A stretch of 64,000 bases of DNA from Polynucleobacter sp. CS-Odin-A6. Its GTDB lineage: Bacteria > Pseudomonadota > Gammaproteobacteria > Burkholderiales > Burkholderiaceae. Location: the NCBI RefSeq assembly GCF_018882095.1, contig NZ_JACVPD010000002.1:372001-436000 (forward strand), in the 5' to 3' direction. The position numbers and the translations under genes are program-made. The notes under the pieces are model-generated. The model saw only the letters and a list, made by a program, of their open reading frames with translations, did not search any database and was not told the DNA's origin. The first letter of the stretch is position 1. Every line of letters begins with the position of its first letter. This document shows, piece after piece, positions 48,571-58,579 of this stretch.

Positions 48571-48585
48571 CTAGAAATTTTCTAG
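48571..48585. repeat. Short palindrome between hisB and hisH
   Basis: CTAGAAA-T-TTTCTAG is a seven-base perfect inverted repeat just after the hisB stop. On the transcribed strand it is followed by TTTTGAG, so it may be a weak pausing or partial termination site, but the stem is AT-rich. Confidence 0.35.
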
Positions 48586-48586
48586 C

Positions 48587-49174
48587 TTAGAGACTGCCCT
48601 TAGTAGAGGGCACAACGCCAGATGCTCGTGGATCAAGCTCTAAAGCCATGCGAAGCGCACGCCCAAAGGCTTTGAATACGGTTTCAATCTGATGGTGGGC
48701 ATTGATACCCCGCAAATTGTCAATGTGCAGTGTCACGCCAGCATGGTTCACAAAGCCACGGAAAAACTCAATACTGAGGTCCACATCAAAGTCGCCGACA
48801 CGCGCACGCGTAAAAGGAACATTGAACTCCAAACCTGGACGACCGGAAAAATCGATTACAACACGCGAGAGAGTTTCATCTAAAGGGACATAGGAGTGGC
48901 CATAGCGGGTAATGCCCGCTTTATCGCCCACTGCCTTAGCAAATGCTTGCCCCAGAGTGATGCCCACATCCTCAACGGTATGGTGATCATCGATGTGGGT
49001 ATCACCTGTTGCGACCACTTTGAGGTCAATCATACCGTGACGGGCAATTTGATCGAGCATATGGTCCAAGAAAGGAACGCCTGAGGCGAGCTCAGCCTTG
49101 CCTGTGCCATCTAAATTGATCACAATTTGAATTTTGGTTTCAGAAGTGTTTCGGGTAACGTCGGCTTGCCGCAT
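48587..49174 (-). CDS. hisB: Imidazoleglycerol-phosphate dehydratase
   Basis: HisB removes water from IGP. The 195-residue protein is the dehydratase alone, without the phosphatase domain of enterobacterial HisB. The metal-binding blocks are [53 protein letters not shown] and [13 protein letters not shown]. It is divergent from the inverted hisC with 135 bases between, so it must be expressed from a promoter in that gap or by read-through. Confidence 0.96.
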   Translation of the reverse strand: MRQADVTRNTSETKIQIVINLDGTGKAELASGVPFLDHMLDQIARHGMIDLKVVATGDTHIDDHHTVEDVGITLGQAFAKAVGDKAGITRYGHSYVPLDETLSRVVIDFSGRPGLEFNVPFTRARVGDFDVDLSIEFFRGFVNHAGVTLHIDNLRGINAHHQIETVFKAFGRALRMALELDPRASGVVPSTKGSL

Positions 49175-49309
49175 GCTTCAGTGCGCCGCGAGGCGAAGTG
49201 TTGATTGAAGCCTCATAATATCATTCCTAGTCTAGATATAAATGCTGATTTTGATAGCTAGCGTTTCTTTACTTTTGCTGTTTTGCTGTTTTTTTAACCA
49301 GAGTCCCTC

Positions 49310-50383
49310 ATGAGCCGTTTTTGGAGCCCCGTTGTTCAGACCCTTACCCCTTACGTTCCTGGGGAGCAACCGCAAATGGAGCGGCTGGTAAAGCTCAATA
49401 CCAATGAGAGTCCTTACGGTCCATCACCTAAAGCGCTAGCGGCCATTCATCAGCAAAACAACGATGATTTGAGGCTATATCCAGATCCTGAAGGGGCGGC
49501 TCTGAAAAAGGCTATCGCGGATTTACATGGCCTAGAACCAAAGCAGGTGTTTTTAGGAAATGGTTCGGATGAGGTCCTCGCCCACGTCTTTTTAGGCCTC
49601 CTCAAGCAAACGAAGCCCGTCCAATTTCCAGATATCACCTACAGCTTCTACCCGGTCTATTGCAAGCTATTCGGTATTGATTATCAAACCGTCCCTCTGG
49701 GATCCCATTTTGAGATTCAGTCGGATGAATTCAAGACCCCTAATGGTGGCATCATTTTCCCGAATCCAAACGCTCCTACAGGGCGAGCTATTCCTCGAGC
49801 CGGGATTGAAGCCCTGCTGGGCAGGAATACAGACTCCGTCGTAGTCATTGATGAGGCCTATGTAGACTATGGAACCGAATCCTGTATCCCGCTCCTACGC
49901 GGAAGTACTTGCCCTGAGAATTTATTAGTTGTTCACACGCTCTCTAAGTCGCGTGCCTTGGCGGGTTTACGTGTTGGATTTGCAGTAGGACACCCTGCTT
50001 TAATTGAAGGTCTAGAGCGCGTAAAGAATAGTTTTAATTCCTATCCACTAGGTCGCTTAGCACAAGCAGGAGCCATCGCCGCAATACAGGATCAAGCGCA
50101 CCTAGAAGCCACCTCGGCAAAAGTGACTGCCACTCGTGAACGCTTAGTTAACGAACTGACTTCACTTGGATTTAATACTTTGCCATCGACAGCCAATTTT
50201 ATTTTTACCCGCCACCCAAAGCACGCTGGCGTGAATTTATATCAGGCCTTACGTGACCGCGGCATTATCGTGCGTCACTTTAAGTCATCACGGATTAAGG
50301 AATTTTTGCGCATCACGATTGGCACTGATGATCAAACGAATGAATTAGTTGCAGCCTTAAAAGCAATTCTGGCTAGCGCTTAA
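49310..50383 (+). CDS. hisC: Histidinol-phosphate aminotransferase, inverted within the his operon
   Basis: HisC is the PLP-dependent aminotransferase that makes histidinol phosphate. The 357-residue protein has [49 protein letters not shown], the PLP lysine in [16 protein letters not shown], and IRITIG-like [11 protein letters not shown]. It lies between hisD and hisB, its usual place, but on the opposite strand. It ends one base from the hisD stop, tail to tail. It therefore needs its own promoter, within the gap to hisB. Confidence 0.96.
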   Translation: MSRFWSPVVQTLTPYVPGEQPQMERLVKLNTNESPYGPSPKALAAIHQQNNDDLRLYPDPEGAALKKAIADLHGLEPKQVFLGNGSDEVLAHVFLGLLKQTKPVQFPDITYSFYPVYCKLFGIDYQTVPLGSHFEIQSDEFKTPNGGIIFPNPNAPTGRAIPRAGIEALLGRNTDSVVVIDEAYVDYGTESCIPLLRGSTCPENLLVVHTLSKSRALAGLRVGFAVGHPALIEGLERVKNSFNSYPLGRLAQAGAIAAIQDQAHLEATSAKVTATRERLVNELTSLGFNTLPSTANFIFTRHPKHAGVNLYQALRDRGIIVRHFKSSRIKEFLRITIGTDDQTNELVAALKAILASA

Positions 50384-50384
50384 G

Positions 50385-51707
50385 CTAGTCTTTCAGGCGC
50401 ATCTCCGCTGCACGCGCGTGAGCTGTTAAGCCTTCGCCATGAGCCAGAGTACTGGCTACAGCGCCGAGTGTTTGAGCTCCTGCTTCACTGACCTCGATCA
50501 TGCTGGAGCGCTTAATAAAATCGTACACACCCAGTGGCGAAGAAAAGCGTGCAGTGCGTGCGGTTGGTAAAACATGGTTCGGGCCAGCACAATAATCACC
50601 AAGCGATTCGCTTGTGTAATTACCCATGAAGATCGCACCCGCATGACGGATGAGTTCGGCCCACTTGCGTGGTTCAGTAGTACAAATTTCTAAATGCTCA
50701 GCAGCGATGTCGTTGGCAATTTCGCACGCCTCAGCCATGTCTTTTACCTGAATTAATAAGGCGCGATTGGTGAGCGATGCTTCAATGACTTTTTTTCTAG
50801 GCATCTCAGGTAATAACTGATTAATGCTGGCTTGTACCCGCTCTATGAATTGTTCATCCGGACAAAGCAAGATGGATTGCGCCAACTCGTCATGCTCTGC
50901 TTGAGAAAACAAATCCATTGCGATCCAGTCGGGATTACTGGTGCCATCACAGAGAATCAAAATTTCTGAAGGGCCGGCGATCATGTCAATGCCAACAGTG
51001 CCAAATACCCTGCGCTTAGCAGCAGCAACATAGGCATTGCCTGGCCCAACAATTTTATCGACTGACGGAATCGTTTTGGTGCCGTAAGCCAAAGCTCCAA
51101 CTGCTTGCGCACCACCGATCGTGAATACACGATCAACGCCAGATAAGAAAGCGGCGGCTAAGACCAGCGAATTACGCGCTCCATCTGGAGTTGGAACCAC
51201 CATGATGACTTCACTCACTCCAGCCACTTTTGCGGGAATAGCGTTCATCAAGACGGAAGACGGATAAGCAGCTTTACCGCCAGGTACGTAAATTCCGACA
51301 CGATCCAAGGCAGTCACCTTTTGACCTAAGCGCGTGCCATCAGCCTCTTCGTACTCCCAAGAATGACAACCCGCTTCAATCTTTTGCTTCTCGTGATAAG
51401 CGCGGACTCTCTGCGCCGCAATATCCAACGCATTTTTTTGTTCGGCTGATAAACCCTCGTAGGATTTTTTTAATTCTTCTTGAGAAATCTCTAGCTCAGC
51501 AACACTCGCAACATCTAGCCGATCAAATTGTTTTGTGAAATCCAGAACTGCAGCATCACCCTTGGCCTTAACTTGCGCCAACACGCTCACTACAACAGCG
51601 TCTATCGCATCATCATCCGCCATTGGCAATGAGAGACTAGAGAGTAGGGTTTCTTTAAAACCTGCGTCTTTACTATTAAGGCGTTTGACTTTGACTTCTG
51701 CGGACAT
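50385..51707 (-). CDS. hisD: Histidinol dehydrogenase
   Basis: HisD does the last two oxidations to histidine with NAD+ and zinc. The 440-residue protein has [74 protein letters not shown] (zinc-binding Gln-His) and the C-terminal [13 protein letters not shown] with a further zinc His. It starts 14 bases after hisG on the same strand and ends one base from the convergent hisC. Confidence 0.96.
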   Translation of the reverse strand: MSAEVKVKRLNSKDAGFKETLLSSLSLPMADDDAIDAVVVSVLAQVKAKGDAAVLDFTKQFDRLDVASVAELEISQEELKKSYEGLSAEQKNALDIAAQRVRAYHEKQKIEAGCHSWEYEEADGTRLGQKVTALDRVGIYVPGGKAAYPSSVLMNAIPAKVAGVSEVIMVVPTPDGARNSLVLAAAFLSGVDRVFTIGGAQAVGALAYGTKTIPSVDKIVGPGNAYVAAAKRRVFGTVGIDMIAGPSEILILCDGTSNPDWIAMDLFSQAEHDELAQSILLCPDEQFIERVQASINQLLPEMPRKKVIEASLTNRALLIQVKDMAEACEIANDIAAEHLEICTTEPRKWAELIRHAGAIFMGNYTSESLGDYCAGPNHVLPTARTARFSSPLGVYDFIKRSSMIEVSEAGAQTLGAVASTLAHGEGLTAHARAAEMRLKD

Positions 51708-51721
51708 GGGGATTTTCGGCT

Positions 51722-52348
51722 TTACTTCAACAACTCAAAGAAAGGCTGCAACTGAGTACGCTTTCGCTTATAGGAGGCTTGATTAACCACTAAGCGCGCA
51801 CTGATATCGGCAATGGGCTCCACTTCAACTAATCCATTAGCGCGCAGGGTATTGCCTGTGGACACCAAATCCACAATGGCGTCAGCTAAACCAACTAATG
51901 GCGCCAACTCCATCGAGCCATACAAATGAATCGTATCAATGTGCACGCCTTTATTAGCAAAGTGCTCACGTGCACAGTTGACATACTTGGTTGCCACTTT
52001 TAAACGCGATCCCTGCTTTACCGCAGCAGCATAATCAAAGCCTTCTTTAACAGCTACCGACATACGGCATTTAGCGATGTTCAGGTCAAAAGGGACATAC
52101 AAACCATCTGTGCCCTTTTCCATCAACACATCTAAGCCAGCCACCCCAAAATCAGCGCCACCAAATTGCACATAAGTAGGTACATCTGAAGCACGCACAA
52201 TAATTAAGCGGACATCAGAATTGGAAGTTTCAATAATGAGTTTGCGCGACTTTTCAGGATCCTCAAGCGGACGAATACCGATCTTCGATAAGATCTCCGT
52301 AGTTTCTTCAAAAATGCGCCCCTTCGAGAGGGCTAACGTTAACTTCAT
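51722..52348 (-). CDS. hisG: ATP phosphoribosyltransferase, short form
   Basis: HisG couples ATP and PRPP in the first step of histidine synthesis. At 208 residues it is the short form lacking the C-terminal regulatory domain. Family knowledge says this form needs the HisZ subunit for activity and histidine feedback; hisZ is not in this window. Blocks are [26 protein letters not shown] and the PRPP loop [18 protein letters not shown]. It follows murA by 20 bases. Confidence 0.95.
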   Translation of the reverse strand: MKLTLALSKGRIFEETTEILSKIGIRPLEDPEKSRKLIIETSNSDVRLIIVRASDVPTYVQFGGADFGVAGLDVLMEKGTDGLYVPFDLNIAKCRMSVAVKEGFDYAAAVKQGSRLKVATKYVNCAREHFANKGVHIDTIHLYGSMELAPLVGLADAIVDLVSTGNTLRANGLVEVEPIADISARLVVNQASYKRKRTQLQPFFELLK

Positions 52349-52368
52349 GCCCTAATTATCCATCAGCC

Positions 52369-53643
52369 TTACTTCACGCGCTGAATGTTGGCCCCCAAGA
52401 GGGTCAGCTTTTGTTCCATACGGTCATAGCCACGGTCTAGGTGATAAATACGGTCTACCTGAGTTTCGCCATGGGCAGCCAAACCGGCAATAACCAAACT
52501 CGCAGAGGCGCGGAGATCAGTCGCCATCACAATTGCACCAGAAAGCTTTTCTACACCCTGAGCAATCGCGGTATTACCCTCAATTGCAATATTTGCACCT
52601 AAGCGATTCATCTCCTGGACGTGCATAAAGCGGTTCTCAAAGATGGTTTCGGTGATGGTGGCATTGCCCTCGGCAATCGCATTTACAGCCATTAACTGGG
52701 CCTGCATATCCGTTGGGAAAGCGGGGTATTCAGAGGTGCGGAAGCTCACTGCCTTCGGACGCCCCTTCATTGAAGCCTTAATCCAATCTGGCCCCACTTC
52801 CATTTCTAAGCCTGCGTCTTTTAACTTAACGATCACCGCATCTAAAGTGTCTGGACGACAGTGCTTCAACAGCACCTCTCCACCAGCAGCTGCAACTGCG
52901 CACAAGAATGTGCCAGCCTCAATGCGGTCAGCGATGACTGTATGCTCTGCGCTGTGCAGCTTTTCAACACCCTCAATTACCAAGCGGTCACTACCAATAC
53001 CGGTAATCTTTGCACCCATTTTGACCAGCAACTCAGCCAAGTCACCCACCTCAGGCTCACGTGCAGCATTTTCTAAAATGGTCGTCCCGGATGCTAAGGT
53101 GGCGGCCATCAATAAATTTTCAGTGCCAGTCACTGTAATCATGTCGGTCAAGATCGAGGCACCCTGTAAGCGGCCAGTAGTTGATTTAGTTTCCGCCTTG
53201 ATATAGCCGCTCTCAATCTGAATGGTGGCGCCCATCGCTTTTAGGCCTTTAATATGCTGGTCCACTGGGCGTGCGCCGATCGCGCAACCACCTGGCAAAG
53301 AAACCTTAGCACTATGCATTCTGGCAAGTAATGGGCCAAGCACCAAAATAGAGGCCCGCATGGTTTTCACCATCTCATACGTTGCTTCAGAGCTTTTAAT
53401 ATTCGCCGCATTCAGCACCACATGATTACGATCATGTGCATCTGGGAACGATACGGTGACACCAATTTCCTGGAGGAGTTTGAGCATTGTCCGCACATCT
53501 TGCAAATCAGGAACATTGCGTAAGGTAATCGGTTCATCGCACAGCAAGCAAGCGCACAGAATCGGCAATGCTGCGTTCTTTGCGCCAGCAATAATCACTT
53601 CACCCTTGAGCGGAGTGCCGCCAACCATTCGTAATTTATCCAT
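52369..53643 (-). CDS. murA: UDP-GlcNAc 1-carboxyvinyltransferase
   Basis: MurA begins peptidoglycan synthesis by adding enolpyruvate to UDP-GlcNAc. The 424-residue protein starts [20 protein letters not shown] and has [15 protein letters not shown] with the catalytic-site Lys/Asn, the fosfomycin-target Cys in [19 protein letters not shown], and TEYPAFPTD-like [16 protein letters not shown]. It is followed by hisG and preceded by the bolA-like gene, the usual order in this group. Confidence 0.97.
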   Translation of the reverse strand: MDKLRMVGGTPLKGEVIIAGAKNAALPILCACLLCDEPITLRNVPDLQDVRTMLKLLQEIGVTVSFPDAHDRNHVVLNAANIKSSEATYEMVKTMRASILVLGPLLARMHSAKVSLPGGCAIGARPVDQHIKGLKAMGATIQIESGYIKAETKSTTGRLQGASILTDMITVTGTENLLMAATLASGTTILENAAREPEVGDLAELLVKMGAKITGIGSDRLVIEGVEKLHSAEHTVIADRIEAGTFLCAVAAAGGEVLLKHCRPDTLDAVIVKLKDAGLEMEVGPDWIKASMKGRPKAVSFRTSEYPAFPTDMQAQLMAVNAIAEGNATITETIFENRFMHVQEMNRLGANIAIEGNTAIAQGVEKLSGAIVMATDLRASASLVIAGLAAHGETQVDRIYHLDRGYDRMEQKLTLLGANIQRVK

Positions 53644-53676
53644 CCATCAATTCCAGTAAAAAGCGAATACAGTCAT

Positions 53677-53928
53677 CTAAGTTGCCGAGTTTTTTGCGAA
53701 CTCTTCAGGAGTAAACGCTTTGATTGATAAAGCATGTACTTCTGCCTTCATCCGATCGCCCATGGCGCTGTATACCAATTGATGGCGCTGAATGAGGCGC
53801 TTACCTTCAAACTCGGGGCTCACGATGGTGGCAAAAAAATGCTGACCATCCCCATCTACTTTGACGTGGGTACAGACAATACCTTGCTGTATATAGCCCT
53901 CAATTTGCTCTGGGGTTGGGAACATCAC
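53677..53928 (-). CDS. BolA/IbaG family protein
   Basis: The 83-residue protein is of the short BolA/IbaG type. It has an N-terminal MMFPTPEQIEGYIQQG, then VKVDGDGQHFFATIVSPEFEGK (with the His-Phe-Phe of the Fe-S ligand region) and RLIQRHQLVYSAMGDRM, where the conserved RH..VY stretch is the class-II KH signature. BolA proteins bind CGFS glutaredoxins such as the GrxD at 20293. It lies 33 bases upstream of murA. Confidence 0.92.
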   Translation of the reverse strand: MMFPTPEQIEGYIQQGIVCTHVKVDGDGQHFFATIVSPEFEGKRLIQRHQLVYSAMGDRMKAEVHALSIKAFTPEEFAKNSAT

Positions 53929-53986
53929 GATCTCCTGATTTCTAATGTTTCTGATATTTCAAATATCTAATAACTCAAAACAACAA

Positions 53987-54775
53987 CTAATTTCTTAACT
54001 TGTAACCCTTTTGCAGCAAGCGCAAAGCCATTGCTGAAACTAAGACGAAGAAACAGACAACAATTGCCAAGCTATCCCAAGGGGAGATATCGGACACTCC
54101 AAAGAAGCCATAACGAAATCCATCAATCATGTAAAAGAATGGATTTAAATGAGATACCGCTTGCCAGGATGCAGGCAAAGAGTGGATGGAATAAAACACA
54201 CCCGATAACATCGTCGCAGGCATGATGATGAAATTCTGGAAGGCGGCCAATTGATCGTATTTATCAGCCCAGATACCCGCAATTAAACCCATACTACCCA
54301 AAATTGCCGCGCCCAAAAGAGCGAATATCAATATCCACAAGGGGTGCTCAAATGCCGGTGCGGCGAACCAGACAGTAATCAGCAATACGCCAGCGCCCAC
54401 TACGATGCCACGAAATACTGCGGCTAAGACATAGGCAGCATAAAACTCGAAATGACTAAATGGGGCTAACAAGACAAACACCAAGTTTCCAGTCACCTTG
54501 GATTGAATCAAAGAAGAAGAGGTATTCGCAAACGCATTTTGTAAAACACTCATCATCACTAAACCCGGAATCAGAAAGGCGGTGTAGTTCAGTCGACCAT
54601 ACACCTCTTTACCCTCTAGTACGTGCCCGAAAATCATTAAATACAAAACAGCTGTCAGTACTGGTGCAGCTACTGTCTGAAACCCTACCTTATAAAAACG
54701 TTTAATTTCTTTTCGCAATAGCGTTGGGAAACCGCTTCCATAAGCAATTGGCAGTTTATCCAAAGTGGACTTCAT
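53987..54775 (-). CDS. ABC-2 type transporter permease (YadH-like)
   Basis: The 262-residue protein has six spans and the ABC-2 permease pattern: an N-terminal helix (LLRKEIKRFYKVGFQTV), YTAFLIPGLVMMSVLQNAFAN, IAGIWADKYDQLAAFQNFIIMPATMLSGVFYS and LNPFFYMIDGFRYGFFG. The block PATMLSGVFY and the LNPF..MIDGFRYG segment are typical of YadH/NodJ-type exporters. It overlaps the ATPase gene by four bases (ATGA), so the two form one transporter. The substrate is unknown. Confidence 0.92.
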   Translation of the reverse strand: MKSTLDKLPIAYGSGFPTLLRKEIKRFYKVGFQTVAAPVLTAVLYLMIFGHVLEGKEVYGRLNYTAFLIPGLVMMSVLQNAFANTSSSLIQSKVTGNLVFVLLAPFSHFEFYAAYVLAAVFRGIVVGAGVLLITVWFAAPAFEHPLWILIFALLGAAILGSMGLIAGIWADKYDQLAAFQNFIIMPATMLSGVFYSIHSLPASWQAVSHLNPFFYMIDGFRYGFFGVSDISPWDSLAIVVCFFVLVSAMALRLLQKGYKLRN

Positions 54776-55524
54776 CGAGCGCCTCCCGACATAATATTGA
54801 CAAACACATCCTCAAGATCCGTTTTACCTTCTCCATCTTTTTTAACCGAGCCGTACTGGCTGAGCAAATTAGCAGTGGTATCCAGAGCGACAATCTTTCC
54901 TTGTTTGAGCATGGCAATACGCTGGCAAAGCGCCTCAGCCTCTTCTAAATAATGAGTTGTGAGAACAATCGTGTGCCCATCTTGATTGAGTCGACTGATA
55001 AATTGCCAAAGCGATTGGCGCAATTCCACATCAACTCCAGCAGTAGGTTCATCCAGAATAATGACGGGTGGACGATGAACCAAAGCCTGCGCCACCAATA
55101 CTCGCCGCTTCATACCACCAGACAAAGAGCGCATATTACTATCGGCCTTACCAGTGAGATCCAGATTAGCCATGATCTCATCAATCCAGGCATCGTTATT
55201 TCGAATTCCAAAATATCCTGATTGAAACTGCAAGGTCTCTCTTACAGTAAAGAAAGGATCAAATACCAACTCTTGTGGCACTACTCCCAACATTCTGCGT
55301 GCCTCGCGAAAGTGGCTTTGTACATCAGCGCCCATAATTGCTGCATGGCCGCTATCCGCAGTAACCAAGCCAGCCAAAATAGAAATCAGTGTCGTCTTGC
55401 CTGCACCATTGGGGCCAAGCAAGCCGAAGAACTCTCCTTGCTCAATGGATAAAGAGACATGGTCTAGCGCTTGCAGCGCGCCATAATTTTTTGATATGTT
55501 GTCAATCGAGATTCCAGCGTGCAT
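54772..55524 (-). CDS. ABC transporter ATP-binding protein (YadG-like)
   Basis: The 250-residue ATPase has Walker A GPNGAGKTT, Q-loop VPQELVFDP, signature SGGMKRR, Walker B VIILDEPTAGVD and switch His (VLTTHYLEEAE). It belongs to the CcmA/NodI-type drug/polymer exporters paired with ABC-2 permeases. It starts one base after the mlaB-like gene ends and overlaps the permease by four bases, so the pair is transcribed with the mla genes. Confidence 0.93.
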   Translation of the reverse strand: MHAGISIDNISKNYGALQALDHVSLSIEQGEFFGLLGPNGAGKTTLISILAGLVTADSGHAAIMGADVQSHFREARRMLGVVPQELVFDPFFTVRETLQFQSGYFGIRNNDAWIDEIMANLDLTGKADSNMRSLSGGMKRRVLVAQALVHRPPVIILDEPTAGVDVELRQSLWQFISRLNQDGHTIVLTTHYLEEAEALCQRIAMLKQGKIVALDTTANLLSQYGSVKKDGEGKTDLEDVFVNIMSGGAR

Positions 55525-55525
55525 G

Positions 55526-55786
55526 CTATGACAAACCTAGCAACTCGGCAACGCCATAAAGGCCAGCCAACACCGTTAATTTTTTAGGTGCATTTTTTAC
55601 GCAAATTTGTCGATCATCTAACTGTAACTTTTTCTGCCATGCCAGCAGGACGGTTAATACCGTAGAGTCAAAATCTTTTAAGCTTGCGCAATCTATCGTG
55701 CTTAAGGTGGGAAGATTGAGAAGTCCATCACTTTCCAATTGCACGGCATTGTCTTGTGTCACTGAAACAGGTAATAAAAATGGCAT
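55526..55786 (-). CDS. STAS-domain protein, MlaB-like
   Basis: The 86-residue protein is a single STAS domain with DGLLNLPTLSTIDCASLKDF and DSTVLTVLLAWQKKL, as in MlaB, the small STAS subunit that regulates MlaF. The Ser/Thr position of the anti-sigma-antagonist fold is Thr/Ser in DSTV. It lies between mlaC and the ABC-2 exporter in the mla operon, which supports the MlaB assignment more than sequence alone does. Confidence 0.8.
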   Translation of the reverse strand: MPFLLPVSVTQDNAVQLESDGLLNLPTLSTIDCASLKDFDSTVLTVLLAWQKKLQLDDRQICVKNAPKKLTVLAGLYGVAELLGLS

Positions 55787-55810
55787 CTTTTACTTAACTT
55801 TACTGAGTCA

Positions 55811-56458
55811 TTAAGTGGTGGGCTTTGCAGCTGCAAGCTGCTTATTCCGCTCTTGTAAAAACTTCACAAGACCCTCGATACCGTTTTGACTAATTTGGTT
55901 GGAAAACTGATTGCGATAAGCCTCAACCAGCCACACACCCATGATGTTCATGTCATACACTCGCCAACCATTAGCTGTTTTCTCGAGACGATAATCAAGA
56001 GGTATAGGGTCGCCACGACCAATTACCACAGTCTTCACTACGACTTCTTTATCGTCAGGTGCAGCGCGCAAAGGTTTAAATTGAATGGTTTGATCACGTA
56101 GCTGACTGAGTGCGCCAGAGTAGGTTCGGATGAGTAGACTCTTAAATTCGCTCACTAATTGGGCTTGCTGCTCAGGAGTTGCTTTTTTCCAATTGGGACC
56201 CATTGCCATTTCAGTTGTCCGACGCATGTCGGTATAAGGAAGAATCTTCTTGTCGACTAAATCAACAATACGCGGAATATTCCCTTTTTGAATCTCGGGA
56301 TCAGACTTTACAGAGGCCATCACATCAGAGACAACAGCCTTAATCAGACCATCTGGCGTAGATTGGTCTACTGCTTGAGCGCGTACGCCAGCAGCAAATA
56401 AAAACCCGCTAGCTAGTAACACGGCAAAGAATTTTTGGGTGATTTTTTGGGTTTTCAT
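55811..56458 (-). CDS. mlaC: Periplasmic phospholipid-binding protein MlaC
   Basis: MlaC shuttles phospholipids between the outer-membrane MlaA and the inner-membrane MlaFEDB complex. The 215-residue protein has a signal peptide ending VRAQA, then the Ttg2D/MlaC fold, with VDKKILPYTDMRRTTEMAMG near residue 68, FKSLLIRTYSGALSQL, VVIGRGDPIPLDYRLEKT and WRVYDMNIMGVWLVEAYRNQ. It is in the operon order mlaF-E-D-A-C-B. Confidence 0.95.
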   Translation of the reverse strand: MKTQKITQKFFAVLLASGFLFAAGVRAQAVDQSTPDGLIKAVVSDVMASVKSDPEIQKGNIPRIVDLVDKKILPYTDMRRTTEMAMGPNWKKATPEQQAQLVSEFKSLLIRTYSGALSQLRDQTIQFKPLRAAPDDKEVVVKTVVIGRGDPIPLDYRLEKTANGWRVYDMNIMGVWLVEAYRNQFSNQISQNGIEGLVKFLQERNKQLAAAKPTT

Positions 56459-56531
56459 GGTTCCTCAATTAAAGCTGCTCTTTGAGAGCCATTTTAGCCC
56501 TTTAAAAGAATCTAGCTAGGCTTAGGCGCCT

Positions 56532-57278
56532 TTATTCGTAGGGGTTCTGATATGGAGGCATTACGACCTCCTCATCTTCGCGACCTTCATTGATTTGGTA
56601 TTCCCGCCTCTGAATGTAGGCGTCGCGCAGGAAACTGTATTTATCAAGAGCCGCTCCGTCTAATAAGTCGCCCGCTTCGTAATAGGTATTGCGTGCATTA
56701 ATCACCCGCAGGCCGGTAATACTATTTCGCAAGCCAATATCTTTGACAAAGCTAAATAAGTAATCCGACTCCAAGTCGGCTCCAGTGCCAAAGGTATCGC
56801 GCACACTACTAGGTCCAAAGAATGGCAAAACGACATAAGGACCAGATGGAATGCCCCAGACGCCAAAGGTTTGGCCCCAATCTTCTTTATGTTTTGGAAG
56901 GCCACCGGGAGTGGCCATATCAATTAGACCGCCCAAACCAAAGGTAGTATTGACTACGACGCGCATCAAATCGCTAAAGGCATCAGCAGGCTTACCCTGC
57001 AATAAATTCTGCAAGGCAGTGTAAATATCATTGTAGTTACTAAAAAAGTTGTAAATCCCGTCTCGCACAAACTCGGGCAATATAAAGCGGTATCCCCTAA
57101 CGACTGGCTTAAGCAGGTAAGCGTCTAAGCCTTCATTAAATTCAAATACGGAGCGGTTGAATGGCTCCCATGGATCACTTGGGGAGGGCTGAACCCCAGC
57201 AGGAATAGATGCGCAGCCAACCATCATCCCAACCCAAGAGAGAAGCAATATACGCTTGAGCTTTGATAAGAACGCCAC
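56532..57278 (-). CDS. mlaA: Outer-membrane lipoprotein MlaA (VacJ)
   Basis: MlaA removes misplaced phospholipids from the outer leaflet of the outer membrane. The 248-residue protein has a lipoprotein signal with lipobox MVGC (Cys22), then DPWEPFNRSVFEFNEGLDAY, the VacJ signature, YNFFSNYNDIYTALQNLLQG and GLGGLIDMATPGGLPKHKEDWG with QTFGVWGIPSGPYVVLPFFG. It sits between mlaD and mlaC as in other Burkholderiales, whereas enterobacteria keep mlaA elsewhere. Confidence 0.96.
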   Translation of the reverse strand: MAFLSKLKRILLLSWVGMMVGCASIPAGVQPSPSDPWEPFNRSVFEFNEGLDAYLLKPVVRGYRFILPEFVRDGIYNFFSNYNDIYTALQNLLQGKPADAFSDLMRVVVNTTFGLGGLIDMATPGGLPKHKEDWGQTFGVWGIPSGPYVVLPFFGPSSVRDTFGTGADLESDYLFSFVKDIGLRNSITGLRVINARNTYYEAGDLLDGAALDKYSFLRDAYIQRREYQINEGREDEEVVMPPYQNPYE

Positions 57279-57760
57279 TATTTTGCCGCGCCCTTATCTT
57301 GACCACTATCAGCCGCTTTGTTGTACAAAAACTGACTAATCAGATTCTCCAAAACGACTGCAGACTGGGTTTGGGTGATCTTGTCTCCCGCAACCAACAT
57401 CTCATCCGAACCACCAGCTTCAAGGCCAATATATTGCTCACCCAACAAACCTGAAGTCAAAATTTTCGCCGCAGAATCTTTAGGGAACTTATAGATGTCT
57501 TCAACGGTCATAGTGACAGTGGCTTGATAAGTTTTGTCATCAAAAGAAATGTTGCTAATGCGCCCAACGACCACTCCCGCACTTTTAACGGGTGCACGCG
57601 GCTTTAAACCGCCGATATTGTCAAAGCGAGCAGAAATTTTATAGGTTGGCGCAAAGGAAACGGCATTCATATTGCCAACCTTCAAGGCAAGGAATAAGGC
57701 AGCCAATAAGCCAATGGCTACAAAGATCCCAACCCAAACATCAATTGCACTTTTTCTCAT
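57278..57760 (-). CDS. mlaD: MCE-domain lipid transport protein MlaD
   Basis: MlaD forms the hexameric MCE ring of the MlaFEDB complex. The 160-residue protein has an N-terminal membrane span (VWVGIFVAIGLLAALFLALKVG), then the MCE domain: YKISARFDNIGGLKPRAPVK, SAGVVVGRIS, AAKILTSGLLGEQYIGLEAG. It overlaps mlaA by one base and follows mlaE by 21 bases. Confidence 0.96.
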   Translation of the reverse strand: MRKSAIDVWVGIFVAIGLLAALFLALKVGNMNAVSFAPTYKISARFDNIGGLKPRAPVKSAGVVVGRISNISFDDKTYQATVTMTVEDIYKFPKDSAAKILTSGLLGEQYIGLEAGGSDEMLVAGDKITQTQSAVVLENLISQFLYNKAADSGQDKGAAK

Positions 57761-57781
57761 AAGAGCCCTAGTTTAGTCTTT

Positions 57782-58579
57782 CTAATTCGAGAACATCATC
57801 GCGGTTAGCAAGAAATCTAATGCTAAAACCGATAAAGAAGAGATCACCACAGTACGGGTAGTCGCTTGTGAGACCCCTTCAGGGGTTGGCTTTGCCTCAT
57901 ACCCTTGATACAGGGCTATAAAAGTCACAGCCACACCGAATACCAGACTTTTAATTAGGCCATTACCAATATCTGAAAAGAGATCGACCCCACCTTGCAT
58001 CTGTGACCAGAAAGCACCAGAATCTACGCCAATCAGAGGCACGCCAACAAGGTAGCCACCGAGCACACCAACAGCAGTAAAGATCGTTGCCAAAATCGGC
58101 ATAGAAATAATCCCCGCCCAAAGACGTGGAGCAATCACCCTACTCAAGGGATCCACTGCCATCATTTCCATGGCGCTCAATTGCTCTCCGGCTTTCATCA
58201 AACCAATCTCTGCAGTCAGTGATGTACCGGCACGGCCAGCAAATAACAAAGCAGTAATCACTGGGCCTAATTCCCGTGTCAGTGACAGGGCAACCAATAA
58301 ACCCAGTGCCTGCTCCGAGCCGTAACGATTCAGAGTGTAATAGCCCTGTAAGCCCAAGACAAAGCCAACAAATAAACCAGATACCGCAATGATCACAAAA
58401 GAGTGATTGCCCACAAATAAAATTTGATCAGAAACCAAACGAGGTCTTTTCAATAAAAAACCTGAACGGCAAATAATCGCAGCGAACATCCGCGCAGCAA
58501 GCCCAAGACTGGTTAAGTTACGACGAACGAAAAATCCCAGATCGCCGAAGAGACCCGAAGCCTTATTAAGAATGCTCAT
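57782..58579 (-). CDS. mlaE: Permease MlaE
   Basis: MlaE is the integral membrane subunit of the phospholipid ABC complex. The 265-residue protein has five to six spans and the family blocks VALSLTRELGPVITALLFAG, GRAGTSLTAEIGLMKAGEQL, SAMEMMAVDPLSRVIAPRLW and KSLVFGVAVTFIALYQGYEA. It overlaps mlaF by four bases, so it is translated with it. Confidence 0.96.
   Translation of the reverse strand: MSILNKASGLFGDLGFFVRRNLTSLGLAARMFAAIICRSGFLLKRPRLVSDQILFVGNHSFVIIAVSGLFVGFVLGLQGYYTLNRYGSEQALGLLVALSLTRELGPVITALLFAGRAGTSLTAEIGLMKAGEQLSAMEMMAVDPLSRVIAPRLWAGIISMPILATIFTAVGVLGGYLVGVPLIGVDSGAFWSQMQGGVDLFSDIGNGLIKSLVFGVAVTFIALYQGYEAKPTPEGVSQATTRTVVISSLSVLALDFLLTAMMFSN

Noticed and set aside
52643-53206. 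A 187-codon open frame on the plus strand
   Set aside because: It lies wholly antisense to murA, which has a complete family signature. The predicted protein has no recognisable domain and looks like the usual shadow of a coding strand.
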